A stretch of 64,000 nucleotides of DNA, taken from positions 18,513,001 through 18,577,000 of the forward strand of contig CM076153.1 in assembly GCA_038025085.1 (NCBI GenBank), written 5' to 3'. The notes under the pieces were generated by a model, which saw nothing but the letters and a program-made list of their open reading frames with translations, did no database searches and had not been told where the DNA came from. Each line of letters begins with the position of its first letter. Within the stretch, counting starts at the first letter, position 1. The position numbers and the translations under genes are program-made. Source of the stretch: Tetragonia tetragonoides. Lineage: Eukaryota > Streptophyta > Magnoliopsida > Caryophyllales > Aizoaceae. Positions 1 through 11,804 of this stretch are shown piece by piece.

Positions 1-17
1 CTTTTTCACATCTGTAG

Positions 18-341
18 AAAATACCAAAGGAATTCATTGATTCAATTGATGGAAATATCTCGTCTGAATCTTTCATTGAAGGACCAAGTGGAAGATCATG
101 GAAGGTTGATATTAAAAAAGAAGGAGATGATTACATATTCAGCAATGGATGGAACAATTTCTTAACCGACCATGGGATAACAGCAGGGACCTTAGTTTTT
201 TTCAAGTACAAGGGGGATTCTAAATTTAGGGCAAAATTTTTTAGGATTCTGGGTGTGAATCAGCAAAGTCTTACTTTGTTGGAACTCCTTTGTACAATGA
301 CGCTTAAGATGTATCAACTTTGTACTAGCATCAAAAGTTGA
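18..341 (+). CDS. B3-domain protein, 3' terminal exon (partial)
   Basis: An acceptor AG at 16-17 opens a 107-codon frame that ends with TGA at 339-341. The translation begins KIPKEFI, continues GPSGRSWKV, FSNGWNNFL and GITAGTLVFFKY, and ends shortly after the fold. These are the conserved blocks of the plant B3 DNA-binding domain (REM-like), so the protein should be a nuclear DNA-binding factor. The upstream exons and start codon lie outside the window, so the number of B3 domains is unknown. The neighbour on its 3' side, the Ulp1-like gene, is convergent and ends 343 bp away. No internal stop or frameshift is seen, so it may be functional. Domain identity is firm; subfamily is inference. Confidence 0.85.
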   Translation, partial: KIPKEFIDSIDGNISSESFIEGPSGRSWKVDIKKEGDDYIFSNGWNNFLTDHGITAGTLVFFKYKGDSKFRAKFFRILGVNQQSLTLLELLCTMTLKMYQLCTSIKS

Positions 342-684
342 ATAATAAATTGTCTCTTCTTTTGTTCTTTTTGTTGTTGTTGTTCTTGTTGGAATGTTGT
401 GGTTGTACTACTGCTGCAACCATTATGTATGAGTTGAACTACTATTTTGTCATTCGATCAATAGTAAACACAAAATTGCATATTCCTGCCAGTACAAATA
501 TGGCACTTTCTTTCAACATAAAAACTTGAAACATATAAACATACTATCATACACTAATAATTACAAAATAGTACAAATGACAACATACAAACATCAACAC
601 TGTCAAATAATGCTATCTCAAGAACATACATTTTTATTTGTACTACTGCAAAGTTCTTCTAAACAAAATGCCATTCCCAATAAC
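342..684. other. Convergent intergenic spacer
   Basis: This spacer lies between the stop of the B3 gene and the stop of the minus-strand Ulp1-like gene and must hold both 3' UTRs. It opens with a T/G-rich simple stretch (about 357-392). Short frames here encode low-complexity Leu-rich or Asn/His-rich peptides and are not credible genes. Confidence 0.6.
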
Positions 685-3600
685 TCATTTCACACCCTTC
701 CCTTGCTTATTCTTAGAACACAAATCTTTAACTTCATGTTTCAACTTGTTGTGGGGAGAAGATAACATTTCCATGATAATAATCCTCCTTGTAAATGCAA
801 TAGAAAACTACAACAAAGGGGAAAACACGTAATTATTTAGGATATAATCATAACTGGTAATCACACTATTACAAGCATTGTTTCTTTCATTTGTCTTACC
901 AATTTCTGCTGTAGGTCTTCTTTGGACATTGGCCAGACTTCTATAGTCCCCATCATGTGGACGCCACCATCAAACCTATGTACAATACATAACAAATCAT
1001 CAATAACAGTCAGTTTTGATAACACAACACGTTACATCCACCTCTGCAAACTTATGAACTTACGCATTTTTCTGTCTGGGCACATTCCCATTACATATCG
1101 TCCACTTTGCCAAATCAACGTGAGCAACATATTTGGAAATCAACTCCTCTAAACAGATCATCTACAGGACGAATACCATATTAAATCCACTCATATAGTA
1201 AGCTAAACTAAACCTACCATAATGTTCACTATAGACATACCAACTTCTGCTCAAGTCTGTAATCATCCACCATCGGGCCCTTCCACTCATGACCCAGCCT
1301 CAGTGTTCTCTCTGTCATAGAAAAAGACTCCAACTTCGTGACACGCTTTGCGCCCATATCAAAATGATAAGCTAACCAATGACCACAATTACAAACTGGG
1401 AAGAATATCTACAATAGCAGGACTTAATGTTATTCAATACTCAAACACAAAGGATAACTTTTCACTGTTTAAGAATATATAAATTACACTTACATCTTCG
1501 CAGCCACGTGGAGATACTCCCAGTTTCTCCAGCTCACTTGTAACCACCTCAAGTTGCTTGACTTCCTTAATGCTTTTGAAATACATACAAACTCTTTCCT
1601 CCTTCAAAGCTAATGCCTTAAAAACAGAATAGATAATTTAAATAAACAAGTTTTACTTTTAGAATTTTACATAATAATGCACTTCATATTACCGCATAAT
1701 GAGGATCAGATATAAATCGACCCCTCCCACTTCTGTGTTCATCGATATTCTTCATGTACGCCCAAACCATCACCGCCTATTCAAACATAACAGAGCTCTT
1801 TGATTATCTACATTTCCATTAAGGACATAACTAAATGAAAATAATTTGTAAATTTCCTTACTTCACTATTGAGCCAATCGATACCCTTCGCTAATGACCG
1901 CAATTCACCTTTATCCAGATTATAAACCAGTGTATCGATCAATATCAACCTGCATGCCTTTCAAATTGTTAAAATCTGTCTAATTAGGATGTTTATTCTA
2001 CTTACATTGAACAACAATATACTTACTCTTTTGGAAAACGATCAATACGGGATATGAAACTAATAATCTTCCACTCACCAGGACCCGTACGTCGTCTTTT
2101 TGAAAGACGGTGACTTCTGTCTGTCCGATGTTTCCCTAGTAGTAACTTCCTCTTCCTGTCTGGTTCCTTTGCATCACCATCAACACTTTTCCCATCCAAA
2201 TTCTTCTGATCAACATTTCCATTCCCACCAACAAAATCACCTTCAGTATCATCACCATCATTATCATTAACATCACTAACATCATTATCATCAACATCAT
2301 TATCATCACCATCATTATCATCAACATTATTATCATCAACATAATTATCCTCAACATCACCATGATCAGCCACAATCTTTTCACCCCCAAAACCATCATC
2401 AACCACATCATTATCACTAGCACTGTCATCACCACCACTCTTATCACCACCAACACCACCTCCACCACAACCAACATAAACATCACCACCACCACCACCA
2501 CCATCATCAGCAACCACATAAATGTTAACACCATCTTCACCAATAACATTACCCCCACCACTATTATCACCACCACCATCACCACCACCACCATCATCAC
2601 CAATGACTTTACCCCCACCACTCTTATCACCACCACCATAATCACCACCACCACCTCCACCAGAATCACCACCACCAGAATCATCACCAACCCCATCAAA
2701 GTTATTATTTTGGGGGGGAGTAAAACAGGGACTGAAGGGGTCATGAAATTCTCCCTTGTATTCATTGGAGGGAGGAGGTGTCATCACCGGCAACGCGTCG
2801 TGTGATTTACTCTTTATCACCTTCTCATTCTCGGGAGTAAACAAATCATAATTTAAATTTACAATATTCTCCTCACCACCAACTCTACGGGTTCTCCAAT
2901 CAAACTGTACAAGAGAATTTGGTGTACCACCAGTAGCTGGATGCGGTGTTGATGACTCTGAAGGTTCGAAATCACCTGCATCTTTCTCCTTTTCAAATGA
3001 CTGTACAAACACAAAAGATTTCCCCTTCCCAAAACCACTCTTTGACCTGCATTTAACATCCTTCTTCTTTACTGCAGCTCCCTTACGAAAACGTAAATCA
3101 CAAAGATCAACCTACATTCTAGTTATAGACATGCAGTTATATTCAACCCTAACCTAATTGATCATATAACAGGGCTCTATTCAATAGTACTTTTGCAACC
3201 TTACTTTACACAACCCATACATAAAACTTAACACTTACAACATGAGCAACAGAAGGCCCAATCAAAGTCTCATTGTACAACATTTCATCCACCTCCTTTG
3301 GATGCGGTTTTCCATACTTGAGCTTTGAAACATCCAACACCTACAGTTCAATCCTGATTATCCAAGTCATAAAACATGAAATCTTAGCTAACAAAACCTT
3401 GTAAACAACTTGATATATAATTGATAACCTTTGCAGCACCAAATTCATGTGCATTTTTCCGATCTTCCCTTATAGCCTCCTCCATGGATCGCAGTGTCCA
3501 CGAAGTAAGCCGCACTGTCCAAGCATTCTCAGTACCCCACCAAATAACCTTCCTCCGCTCCAAACGATCCAAGTAAAATATCTACAACATTTTAAAGATT

Positions 3601-4747
3601 TTCAGTTCATATCACCGCAAATATATATAAGCAATATTTAACAATATTAAATAACTTACCACTAATACTATCAAGCAACCTCCATAACCTCCTGGATATT
3701 CACTCATACTGCCAACTTCAACAGGACGCTTACGCACACTCTCCCTCACTTTCCTCTTTGCCAACAATAACTCATCTAACACAAAAGAAGCAAAATCATA
3801 CTTCTTACACGATCCTTTAACATTAAACACCACCTTTATCATTCTAGGACTTAACATATTCCCCTGTGTGGGACAAAACAAACTTCCCAAAATATACACA
3901 AGGAAATGTACTTTAAACTCTTCAAATGATTTTTGCTTCCTAATCAGATCCAATAAAGCAACAACAGATATAAAGCTCCTCTTAGCGTTCCCTTTAGAGA
4001 CTCTCTCGTACATGTTCTTCAACCTGTCATAATTCACTTCATCCTTCATGTCATCGGACAACTCTATATCTCCTTTAGGAATCCCTAGAATCCAAGCAAC
4101 ATCATTGGATTTTACCTCCACCTTCAGACCTTTCCTAATTTCCAGTTCCCCCGTTCTGTCATCTAATCTTTCCATCAGCCAATAACACAACTCCCTATCA
4201 AGCTTTAAATTGTCCATATCAAGAAATGACCCAAAATCCATTTCTCTCACCCAACTCTGTTGTTCATCAGACAACTTAAAACGAAGACGTGCCACTCTCT
4301 CAGGCACGCTCCTCATGTTTGGTACCTACAAAATCATTTACAAATGTAAACAGTTTTGATAATCTTTGGAGGTTAATAAACTTCATTCAGGGTACTACAC
4401 TAACTACTCATTACCTTTCTACGCTTAGATGAACACCCTTTAGCCCTACTTCGCTTCTTCTCTTTCAAAACACTTTCTTCTTCTTCATCATCTTCATTTG
4501 CATAGATTTCATCATCATCATCTTCATCTTCATCTTCATCAGATTCATCATCATCAACATTGGGTTGTTCATCATAGTTTTCTTCATCTACATAACCCAT
4601 TTCATCCTCTTCCACATTTTCCACCTCTTCCAAAATTTCCTTCCTCTTCCTAGTTCCCACTCTTTTGGGAACATCTTCAAAACAACTTTCATTCTCAACT
4701 TCTTCAAGTACTTTTTTGGACTTCCCTAATCTCGTCCTTGTCCTCAT
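685..4747 (-). CDS. Ulp1-protease-like protein with Gly in place of the catalytic Cys, 12 exons
   Basis: I assembled 12 exons with GT/AG borders and consistent phase: 4747-4415, 4325-3660, 3581-3429, 3340-3239, 3111-2027, 1949-1862, 1776-1693, 1616-1494, 1408-1241, 1161-1064, 975-900 and 807-685. They give 1032 residues. Residues 1-111 are acidic (D/E runs) and end in a basic, NLS-like KKRSRAKGCSSKRRK. Residues 112-384 form a folded module with LCYWLMERLD, WILGIPKGDIEL and GYGGCLIVLV, as in plant Ulp1-associated (DUF1985-like) proteins. Exon 5 encodes a Gly/Asp-rich linker. Residues 780-1032 resemble the Ulp1 C48 peptidase fold: LDKGELRSLAKG, then FFPVCNCGHW with the catalytic His at 888, then PRQKN with the oxyanion Gln at 964. 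The usual Asp is Glu905 (KLESF), and the DCG nucleophile motif reads FDGGV with Gly970. Such families often ride in MULE transposons, but I found no terminal inverted repeats. The start is the ATG at 4745-4747; a GTG just upstream is ignored. Confidence 0.8.
2230..2690 (-). repeat. Trinucleotide-type low-complexity tract inside exon 5
   Basis: On the plus strand this is a long series of atc/acc triplets. On the coding strand it gives runs of Gly-Gly-Gly-Asp with spaced KVIGDDG/NVIGEDG modules, followed by repeats of DDN-DVDDN. The frame stays open throughout. The tract makes an acidic, probably disordered linker between the N-terminal module and the Ulp1-like domain. Confidence 0.8.
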
Positions 4748-5610
4748 CACCTTTAATCACTCACTAACAGGCTACAATTTGTTCAAAAGTATTGTAATAG
4801 TACTATTTTATGCACTATAATAGTACTGTTTTATGCACAAACAACTAGGTGTTCTATGCACAAATAAACTATTTAACTACTACTACTTCTTTGCAAACCT
4901 GTAGTCCACAAAACACATAAGTCCACAAACTTCATGTTAATTAAATAACAGGGCTCTTATATTAAAAATTACTTCACTGTAATTCATTTGAATAACACTT
5001 CATTACTGACAATGCTGAACAAGTTTATGCATAAACAAATCAATTACATACTACAACTTCTCAAACATGCAGTCCCCAAATCACATGAACAATTGACAAC
5101 TATATTATAAGTCACTATCATTCAACATAACATTTACTAACATACGAAACTCAAGCTTAATTTATCATACAAAATTAAACTACACAATTTGAGATTACAC
5201 ATAGCATAATTGGACGATTCTTCCACATGCAACCACTATAAATTGCTCTTCCATTCAAATTATACAAACTAAATCACAATTTCAATTACTTACCTGTCAA
5301 ACTCGAATGTAACAACGATTTCCCAGCTCCTCCTTAGTCGTACAATATCCAAATGTAACTCAACAAGCTCAAAATTCCCCCAATTTACTTCACATCCAGC
5401 TGCTAACCCTCAAAAATCGATTGAAAACTAACCTTTCCCTCAATTTCGTACCTCAACCAACTCAATTTCTTAAAAATCAACTGTTACTATGCTCTGACAT
5501 TTAGGGTTTCCAAATTCCAGAAACGCCTTCAACCAAGTTTTGCAGTTTTGGGGTTCCGATTCAAAAATTAATAGATAGAGATCAATTTAATTGCGGAAAT
5601 TGTGTGGAAT
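4748..5610 (-). promoter_or_regulatory. 5' leader of the Ulp1-like gene with a UTR intron; presumed promoter
   Basis: On the minus strand a donor GACAG|GTAAGT ends an untranslated exon at 5294, and an acceptor TTGTAG lies before 4771. This suggests a 5'-UTR intron at 4772-5293 just ahead of the ATG. The leader exon upstream of 5294 contains a typical plant leader stretch near 5510. The rest is AT-rich; I could not pick a convincing TATA box. Confidence 0.5.
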
Positions 5611-5710
5611 GTTCTTTGATTATGTCGAGATCGAGAGAGATGTTCTTTGATTATGTGGAGATCGAGAAAATCAGAGGTTCTTTGATTATGTGGAGATCGA
5701 GAGAGTGAGA
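5611..5710. repeat. Three imperfect 31-35 bp tandem units upstream of the Ulp1-like gene
   Basis: The unit begins GTTCTTTGATTATGT(g/c)GAGATC and starts at 5611, 5642 and 5677. It is followed by a GA-rich run up to about 5750. A second, looser duplication (about 36 bp around TGTTTAAGTTT and TTGTCCATG) occurs at about 5768-5804 and 5832-5870. The remaining bases to 5995 show nothing recognisable. Confidence 0.7.
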
Positions 5711-5995
5711 TGTTAGAGATTATGTGTGAGTGAGTGAGAGAGAGAGAGTTAAATGTCCTTTGAATTCAGTGTTTAAGTTTATTGAAATTGTCCATGATTA
5801 AGGTTAACGAAATTGTTCATGATTAGTGTCTTAATAATTCTGTGTTTAAGTTTCCCTAATTGTCCATGTCATTTCAGCATGTGCCAAGGTATGAAGTGGC
5901 CACTTACCCCATGCCACTTAAGTGAAAGTCAATGCCACATCATTTTGAGAATATGGTTTGACCCACATGTTCCGAGAATGCATGAACAATTAGGG

Positions 5996-8017
5996 ATATT
6001 CAATTACATGAAATTCTTGCTTTAGTGATCATTCGAACACAAATAGATAAACTATTTGATTAGAGTAATAAGAGAGCGAATAGAACAACGATTAGCCATA
6101 CTGTTCATAGATAGATATAGACATGCCATGGACTTACTCTAGTGTATACTCACACTACCTTTAACATGCTAATCGATATATAGAGAATTAAACAATGGGG
6201 AATGATCCGTCCCGAACACACTACGAGGTGTCCATAAAAGTAACTTGGAAATCACGCATCCCTAGACTACATCAATTAGACAAGTCTCGATAGCTCGACT
6301 ACTCCTAGGGATCCATTAGGAGTCTTATTCTCATTTACTTCAATTCACATACTTGCATTGACTGACCTAGTGGTACAACGAGACCACGACATACTACTTC
6401 ATTTCAAGCTCATGATAATGAATAATAATAACGACGATAATGACATAAAGGCATATTAACAATAGTCATGCTTCATATATGTCTAACGAATTTTGGCAGC
6501 TCTTCGACAGTAAATCATGATATCCAAAAATTACACTTTCATAAATAACATCAATATATAATAGTAGGTGCTCATTAGCACTCAATAATATCCCATTCCA
6601 AATAGCACACATTATTATATCATAATATTATTAGAAATTCAACATTGCCATAATTAAACATTAATTAGCATATGAACTAATTACTTTACGAAACTTCATA
6701 AACTTATCATACTCAATATAATTCATATTTACAGCGAAGAATATTTTTCAAATTCTCATAATTAACGACGATATAATTTAATCATGCTTCACATATTAAA
6801 TTCACAATTATAATCAATTAGCACATAACACATCAAAATAGTTTTGATGGGGCTTTGGAAAGAGGTAGGCACAATATCTTACCTAACAAACTCTCACTAC
6901 ACAGTAAGTAACTTGGCTAATCACAACCCGATCACGCTTGTCCCGTTGGTCCTAATTAAAAATAATTACCGAGCCATAATTAGTAAATATGAAAATCCAA
7001 AAAAATACCAAAACTGTAAAATGATATTTTTATTAAATTTTTTGATTTATTCCAACCAATCTAGGCTTTTGAAAATTCGGATTCAGACTCCAAACTTGTA
7101 CAGAAAAATAAAAATAATTATTGAAAAATACTGAAAATACGAAATTATTAAACGAAACCCTAATCGGTTTTTCGAGTCTAGGCCGTGATACACCAAGCAT
7201 AGGGACCCACGACCTAACCCATCACCAAGACCACCACCCATTAACCAACATGGTTGGCGGTGGCTCACGGGAGCACCACCGACGGAGGAGAGAGATCGCG
7301 CGAGAGAGTGAGAGAGTGCGAGGGAGAGAGAGAGAGAGAGCGACTGAGAGGGGGAGGAGTGACGGGCGGGCCCAGTCGTGTCGGCCACTCGTCGGCGACC
7401 ACCCAGGCGCGGCCTGGTGGCGCAGCGGTGGTGCGAAAGTCGCGTCTCAGCAAAACAGGGGAGGGGGAAAAATAGAGCATGAAAGAGAGAGAAAGAGAGA
7501 GAGGGAAGGGGATTACCGGCGGGGAAGAGGAGGCCGGTGGCTGGCCTGGTGGCCGGTGACAGTAGGGGGAGAGAGAGAGAGAAGGTGTGCGGTAGAGAGA
7601 GAGAGAAACCGTGAGGGAGGAGAGAGAGAGAATTAGGGTTCTTGGCTTAGTTTTGTAAACTGATCAACTGACCCATCTCTTAGCTTATATAGGTGCCCAG
7701 TCAAGAAAAGTCAAAACCTACTAGACCTAGGATTATTTTCTGATTTAATTGCTAATTAAAAACAATTAAAACTAATTAAATGATAATTAAAATCAATTAA
7801 AACAATATGAATAAGCCTTATTCATATACAAAATCATTTAATTAAATCCCTCAATTTGATAATTATAAATCCCGAAATTCCCATAATAATTAAGATTATT
7901 ATGGCTTAATTTGAGTAAATCGAATCATTAAATAAATATACAATTTAAATCTCCGAAACTATTTATAAATGAAATATAAATCGATATTATAATTATAGAA
8001 AATATTGGGCTATCACA
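5996..8017 (-). repeat. A1 3' LTR (truncated)
   Basis: The LTR opens, in element sense, with TGTGATAGCCC directly after a purine tract and can be followed into the A2, A1 5' and A4 LTRs. It contains a GA-rich block (about 7280-7630). The far end (expected ...GGGTGTTACA) is missing. Frames inside, Arg/Glu- or Ser/Leu-rich, reflect the GA repeats. Confidence 0.85.
7684..7693 (-). promoter_or_regulatory. LTR TATA box, A family
   Basis: CCTATATAAG in element sense lies just upstream of the GA-rich block. The same motif recurs in the A1 5' LTR (about 22620) and in the A2 LTR in a weaker form (about 32897). It is the likely Pol II core promoter of the element. Confidence 0.6.
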
Positions 8018-8283
8018 TTCTACCCTCCTTAAAAGATGTTTCGTCCCGAAACTTGAAACATGAAGTAATCACTTCTAAACGACGAAACGAGTTTACCCAT
8101 ACGAAGGTATAAAACGATTTTAGGACGACGACAATGCAATGCGTGTACTATGGTTGTGATCTAAGTCGATTAGCAATGCAGCATGCAATGCTAGAACACG
8201 CAACTCGTGCAAAGCGGTAAACAAAACACGAAATTCTTAGGTGTGACATTCTACCCTCCTTAAAAAAGGTTTTGTCCCGAAAC
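8018..8283 (-). other. Duplicated polypurine tract between pol and 3' LTR
   Basis: Element-sense AAGGAGGGTAGAATGTGA abuts the LTR at 8017. A second near-copy, AAGGAGGGTAGAATGTCA, lies about 230 bp upstream (about 8249-8269), just after the pol stop. Each is preceded by a GGGACGAAA-like stretch. The same pair occurs in A4 (about 41012 and 41237). Only the tract touching the LTR should prime plus-strand synthesis. Confidence 0.6.
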
Positions 8284-11200
8284 TCAACTGGAATTAGTAC
8301 CTTCGATAAAGAGTTCTGGGTACTTCTCGCGCATCATGGATTCAGCTTCCCATGTTGCCTCTTCTTGACCATGACGGAACCAAATAACTTTCACAATCGG
8401 AATAGTCTTTGTACGAGTCGAGCGCTCTTTCCGGCCGGTGATCTCGATTGGACGTTCTTCATATGTCAAACTCTCGTCAAGTTCGATTGTTTCAGGTTGA
8501 ACGACATGAGTTGGATCATGTACGTATCGCTTCAATTGAGAGACGTGAAACACATTGTGGACTTTTTCAAGTTCCATAGGTAAAGCTAAACGATAGTCAA
8601 CTTCACCAATCCTCTCTAGGATTTCGTAAGGTCCAATGTAACGAGGACTCAATTTTCCCTTACAACCAGAACGCATAACGCCCTTGGTAGGAGATACTCG
8701 CAAAAGTACCTTGCTTCCCACCTCAAATTCTTCAGGTCTACGACCTCTATCTGCATATGATTTCTGGCGATCTTGTGCACTTCGCATCTTCGTCTGAATC
8801 ACCTTCACAATGTCGACAGTCTGCTGGATCATATCAGGACCCAAAACTGCAGTTTCGCTAATATCGTTCCAACATACAGGCGATCTACACTTCTTACCAT
8901 ACAAGGCTTCATATGGTGTTCGATCGATGCTCGAATGATAGCTATTGTTGTAAAAAAATTCGATCAATGGAATGTGTTTATCGCACGAACCTTAATATTC
9001 GAGGGCACATGCTCGAAGCATATCCTCTAGAGTTTGGATTGTTCTTTCCGTCTGGCCATCTGTTGCAAGATGAAAAGCGGTACTAAAATTCAATTTGCTT
9101 CCGAAAGCTTCTTGTAATTTCTGCCAGAAGTTAGAGAGAAATCTCGAGTCTCTATCTGAAACAATATCTTCAGGTACACCATGAAGTGTCATGACTTTCT
9201 TGACGTACGCGCAACCAGCTTCTCCATTTCCCATGTGTCGTGCATTGGGATGAATCTTGCGACCTTCGTCAAACGATCTACAACCACCCAAATGGCGTTG
9301 CTCTTCTTTTTTATCAAAGGTAAACCCATGACAAAATCCATAGAAATTGAATTCCATTTCCACGTTGGAACTTCTAGTGATTGTACCATTCCACCTGGTC
9401 TTTTGTGCTCGATCTTGACTTTCTGACATGTCAAACACTTTGCTACGAAATCAGTGACATCTTGTTTCATGCCTTTCCACCAGAACACTTGGCAAAGATC
9501 TTTGTAAAGCTTGTCTCCACCAGGATGTACAGAATAGGGCGTATTATGAGCTTCACCCAGAATCTATCTTTTGATATCTGGGTCATTGGGTACGCAAACA
9601 CGTTCTCTAAATCTCATTATTTCCATCTTGACCCAAAGTGAAGTCCTCGGACCTACCCTCGTCTTTGTGGTTTAGAATCCGCTGAAGATCCTCATCACCA
9701 CTTTGTTTATATTTGATCTCCTCTAGCAGTGTTAGTCGAACGGTCATATGTGCTAAGGTACACTGAACGTCACCTTCAAACACAATCTCCACCTCGAGAC
9801 TTTGCAAGTCACGTATGATCTCCTTAGGAAGCACTAAAGCAATGTTTAACAAATGACGAGTCTTCCTACTCAAAGCATCAGCGACTATGTTCGCTTTGCC
9901 CTCATGGTACTGGATATCGATGTCGTACTCCGTCAAAACTCCTAGCCATCTCCTTTGGCGCATCTTCAACTCTTTCTGCGTAAAGATATAATTGAGACTC
10001 TTGTGATCAGTAAACATCTTGACTGCGGAAGCATACAGGTAATGTTGCCAAATCTTCAATGCAAATACCACAGTAGCAAGTTCTAGATCGTGCGTAGGAT
10101 AGTTATCCTCATGCTTCTTCAGTTGTTGTGAGGCGTAAGCCACGACCTTTCCGTGTTGCATCAAAACACACCCTAAGCCATGCTTAGACGCGTCACTGTA
10201 GACCTCATATCCTTTCGTTCCTGACGCAATGTCAAAATAGGTGCACTCGTAAGACGTTTCTTCAACTCTTGGAAAGCAGTCTCACACTTGTCGGACCACA
10301 CGAACTTTGTCGTTTTCTTCATCAAATTCGTGATTGGCTGCGCAATCTTTGAAAAACCTTCCACAAATCGTCTATAGTAGCCAGCAAGTTCAAGAAAAGT
10401 CCGAACTTCGGTCACGGTTGTCGGTCTTGGCCAATCTGTAACAGCTCGAATCTTCTCTGGATCTACGGCCACTCCATCCTTAGACACCACGTGTCCTAAG
10501 AAAGATACCATGTCTAACCAAAACTCACACTTAGACAACTTGGCGTAAAGTTGATGTCTTCACAATATCTCCAAGATAGTACGTAAATGTTGCTCACGCT
10601 CCTCGGCGTTCTTCGAGTAAACTAGAATATCATCTATAAAGACTAAAATAAACTGGTCTAGGTAAGGCTGGAACATACGGTTCATCAGGTCCATAAACTT
10701 TGCAGGTGCATTCGTCAACCCAAAAGGCATCACAGTGAACTCGTAGTGCCCATACCTCGTCCTAAACATTGTTTTCGCAATATCAGGCTCAGAAATCCTC
10801 AATTGATGGTATCCTAATCGTAGGTCTATCTTTGAGAATATAGACGCACCACGTAGTTGGTCAAACAGATCGTCAATTCTGGGAAGTGGGTATCTATTCT
10901 TGACCGTAATCTTGTTCAACTCGTGGTAGTCAATGCACAGTCTCATACTACCATCTTTCTTCCGTACAAACAAAACAGGAGCACGCCAAGGAAATACACT
11001 CGGACGTACGTATTCCTTTTGTAACAAATCCTCTAGTTTCGTTTTCAGTTCCTTCATTTCAGCAGGTGTCATACGATACGATGCTTTCGAAATTGGTGCA
11101 GAACCTGGAGCAAGCTCGATCGTAAAGTTGATAATGCGTTGCGGAGGCATTCCGGGAATCTCGTCTGGAAAAACGTCAGCATACTCAGAAACTACAAGAA

Positions 11201-11726
11201 TAGGCTGCGGAGCTTCCGTCTCGCCGTTCGTATCCACTACATGACATAGGTAGATCTCTTCACCTTTAGTCACGCACTCTTTAACCTTCATAGTCGCCAT
11301 CACCTTCAGCTTAGGCTTGACCACAACTCCTCGGTAAGTGATCCTCTTACCTTTAGGTCCTCGCAAAGAAACACGTTGTTCAAAGCACTCTAACTTAGCC
11401 CTATACTTGGCTAACAAATCCATTCCCAATATCACGTCAAAGTCCTTCAAGTCCATCTGAATCAAATTTGTGGGTAAATCGGAACCAGGTATCCTAATCG
11501 AACACTTTTCTTACAACGCTTTACAATTAACTATCGATCCATCTGGCATCCTCATATTTGCACTATACACAGAACTAGGTTCCAATCCTATCTTAGATGC
11601 AAAGCACTTAGAAAGAACAGAAAGCGTTGCGCCACTATCAAATAAAACAAAAGCGGAAAAAGAATTAACAAGAAAAGTACCAGCGATCACGTTCGGGTCT
11701 GCTTCTGCTTCATTGCAATTCATCAC
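8284..11726 (-). pseudogene. A1 pol: protease, RT, RNase H, integrase, chromodomain (frameshifted)
   Basis: The polyprotein order is readable across broken frames. The protease (11726-11511) has FDSGAT. The reverse transcriptase (11465-10560) has [19 protein letters not shown] and the catalytic FIDDIL; its thumb continues at 10538-10173. RNase H (10164-9607) has TDHKSL and ADALSRK. The integrase zinc region (CLTCQKVK) and core ([16 protein letters not shown]) lie at 9488-8992. The integrase C-terminus with a chromodomain (EEATWEAE) lies at 8967-8284. Breaks are seen near 11500, 10550, 10170, 9490, 9200 and 8980. It would have made cDNA and integrated it; it cannot now. Confidence 0.88.
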
Positions 11727-11804
11727 AAAAATTCTTCCATTAACCCCTCCATTATTGTTGTTGTTGTTGTTGGTGTTTGGCGCGAGATTAGCAGGAGCAA
11801 GAGC

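Noticed and set aside
338..832. Short plus-strand frames between the B3 exon and the Ulp1-like gene
   Set aside because: Low-complexity Leu-rich or unstructured peptides overlapping UTR and the last antisense exon; no domain or intron logic.
2136..2805. Val/Met-rich and Thr/Ile-rich frames of 150-210 codons
   Set aside because: Other-frame readings of the Gly/Asp triplet tract in exon 5.
4748..4750. GTG as an upstream start for the Ulp1-like gene
   Set aside because: The adjacent ATG at 4745-4747 follows the spliced leader and is the normal eukaryotic choice.
7083..7636. Arg/Glu-rich and Ser/Leu-rich frames in A LTRs (also 21971-22639 and 32224-32915)
   Set aside because: Produced by GA repeats in LTRs; they vary with repeat length and recur only because the LTRs are copies.
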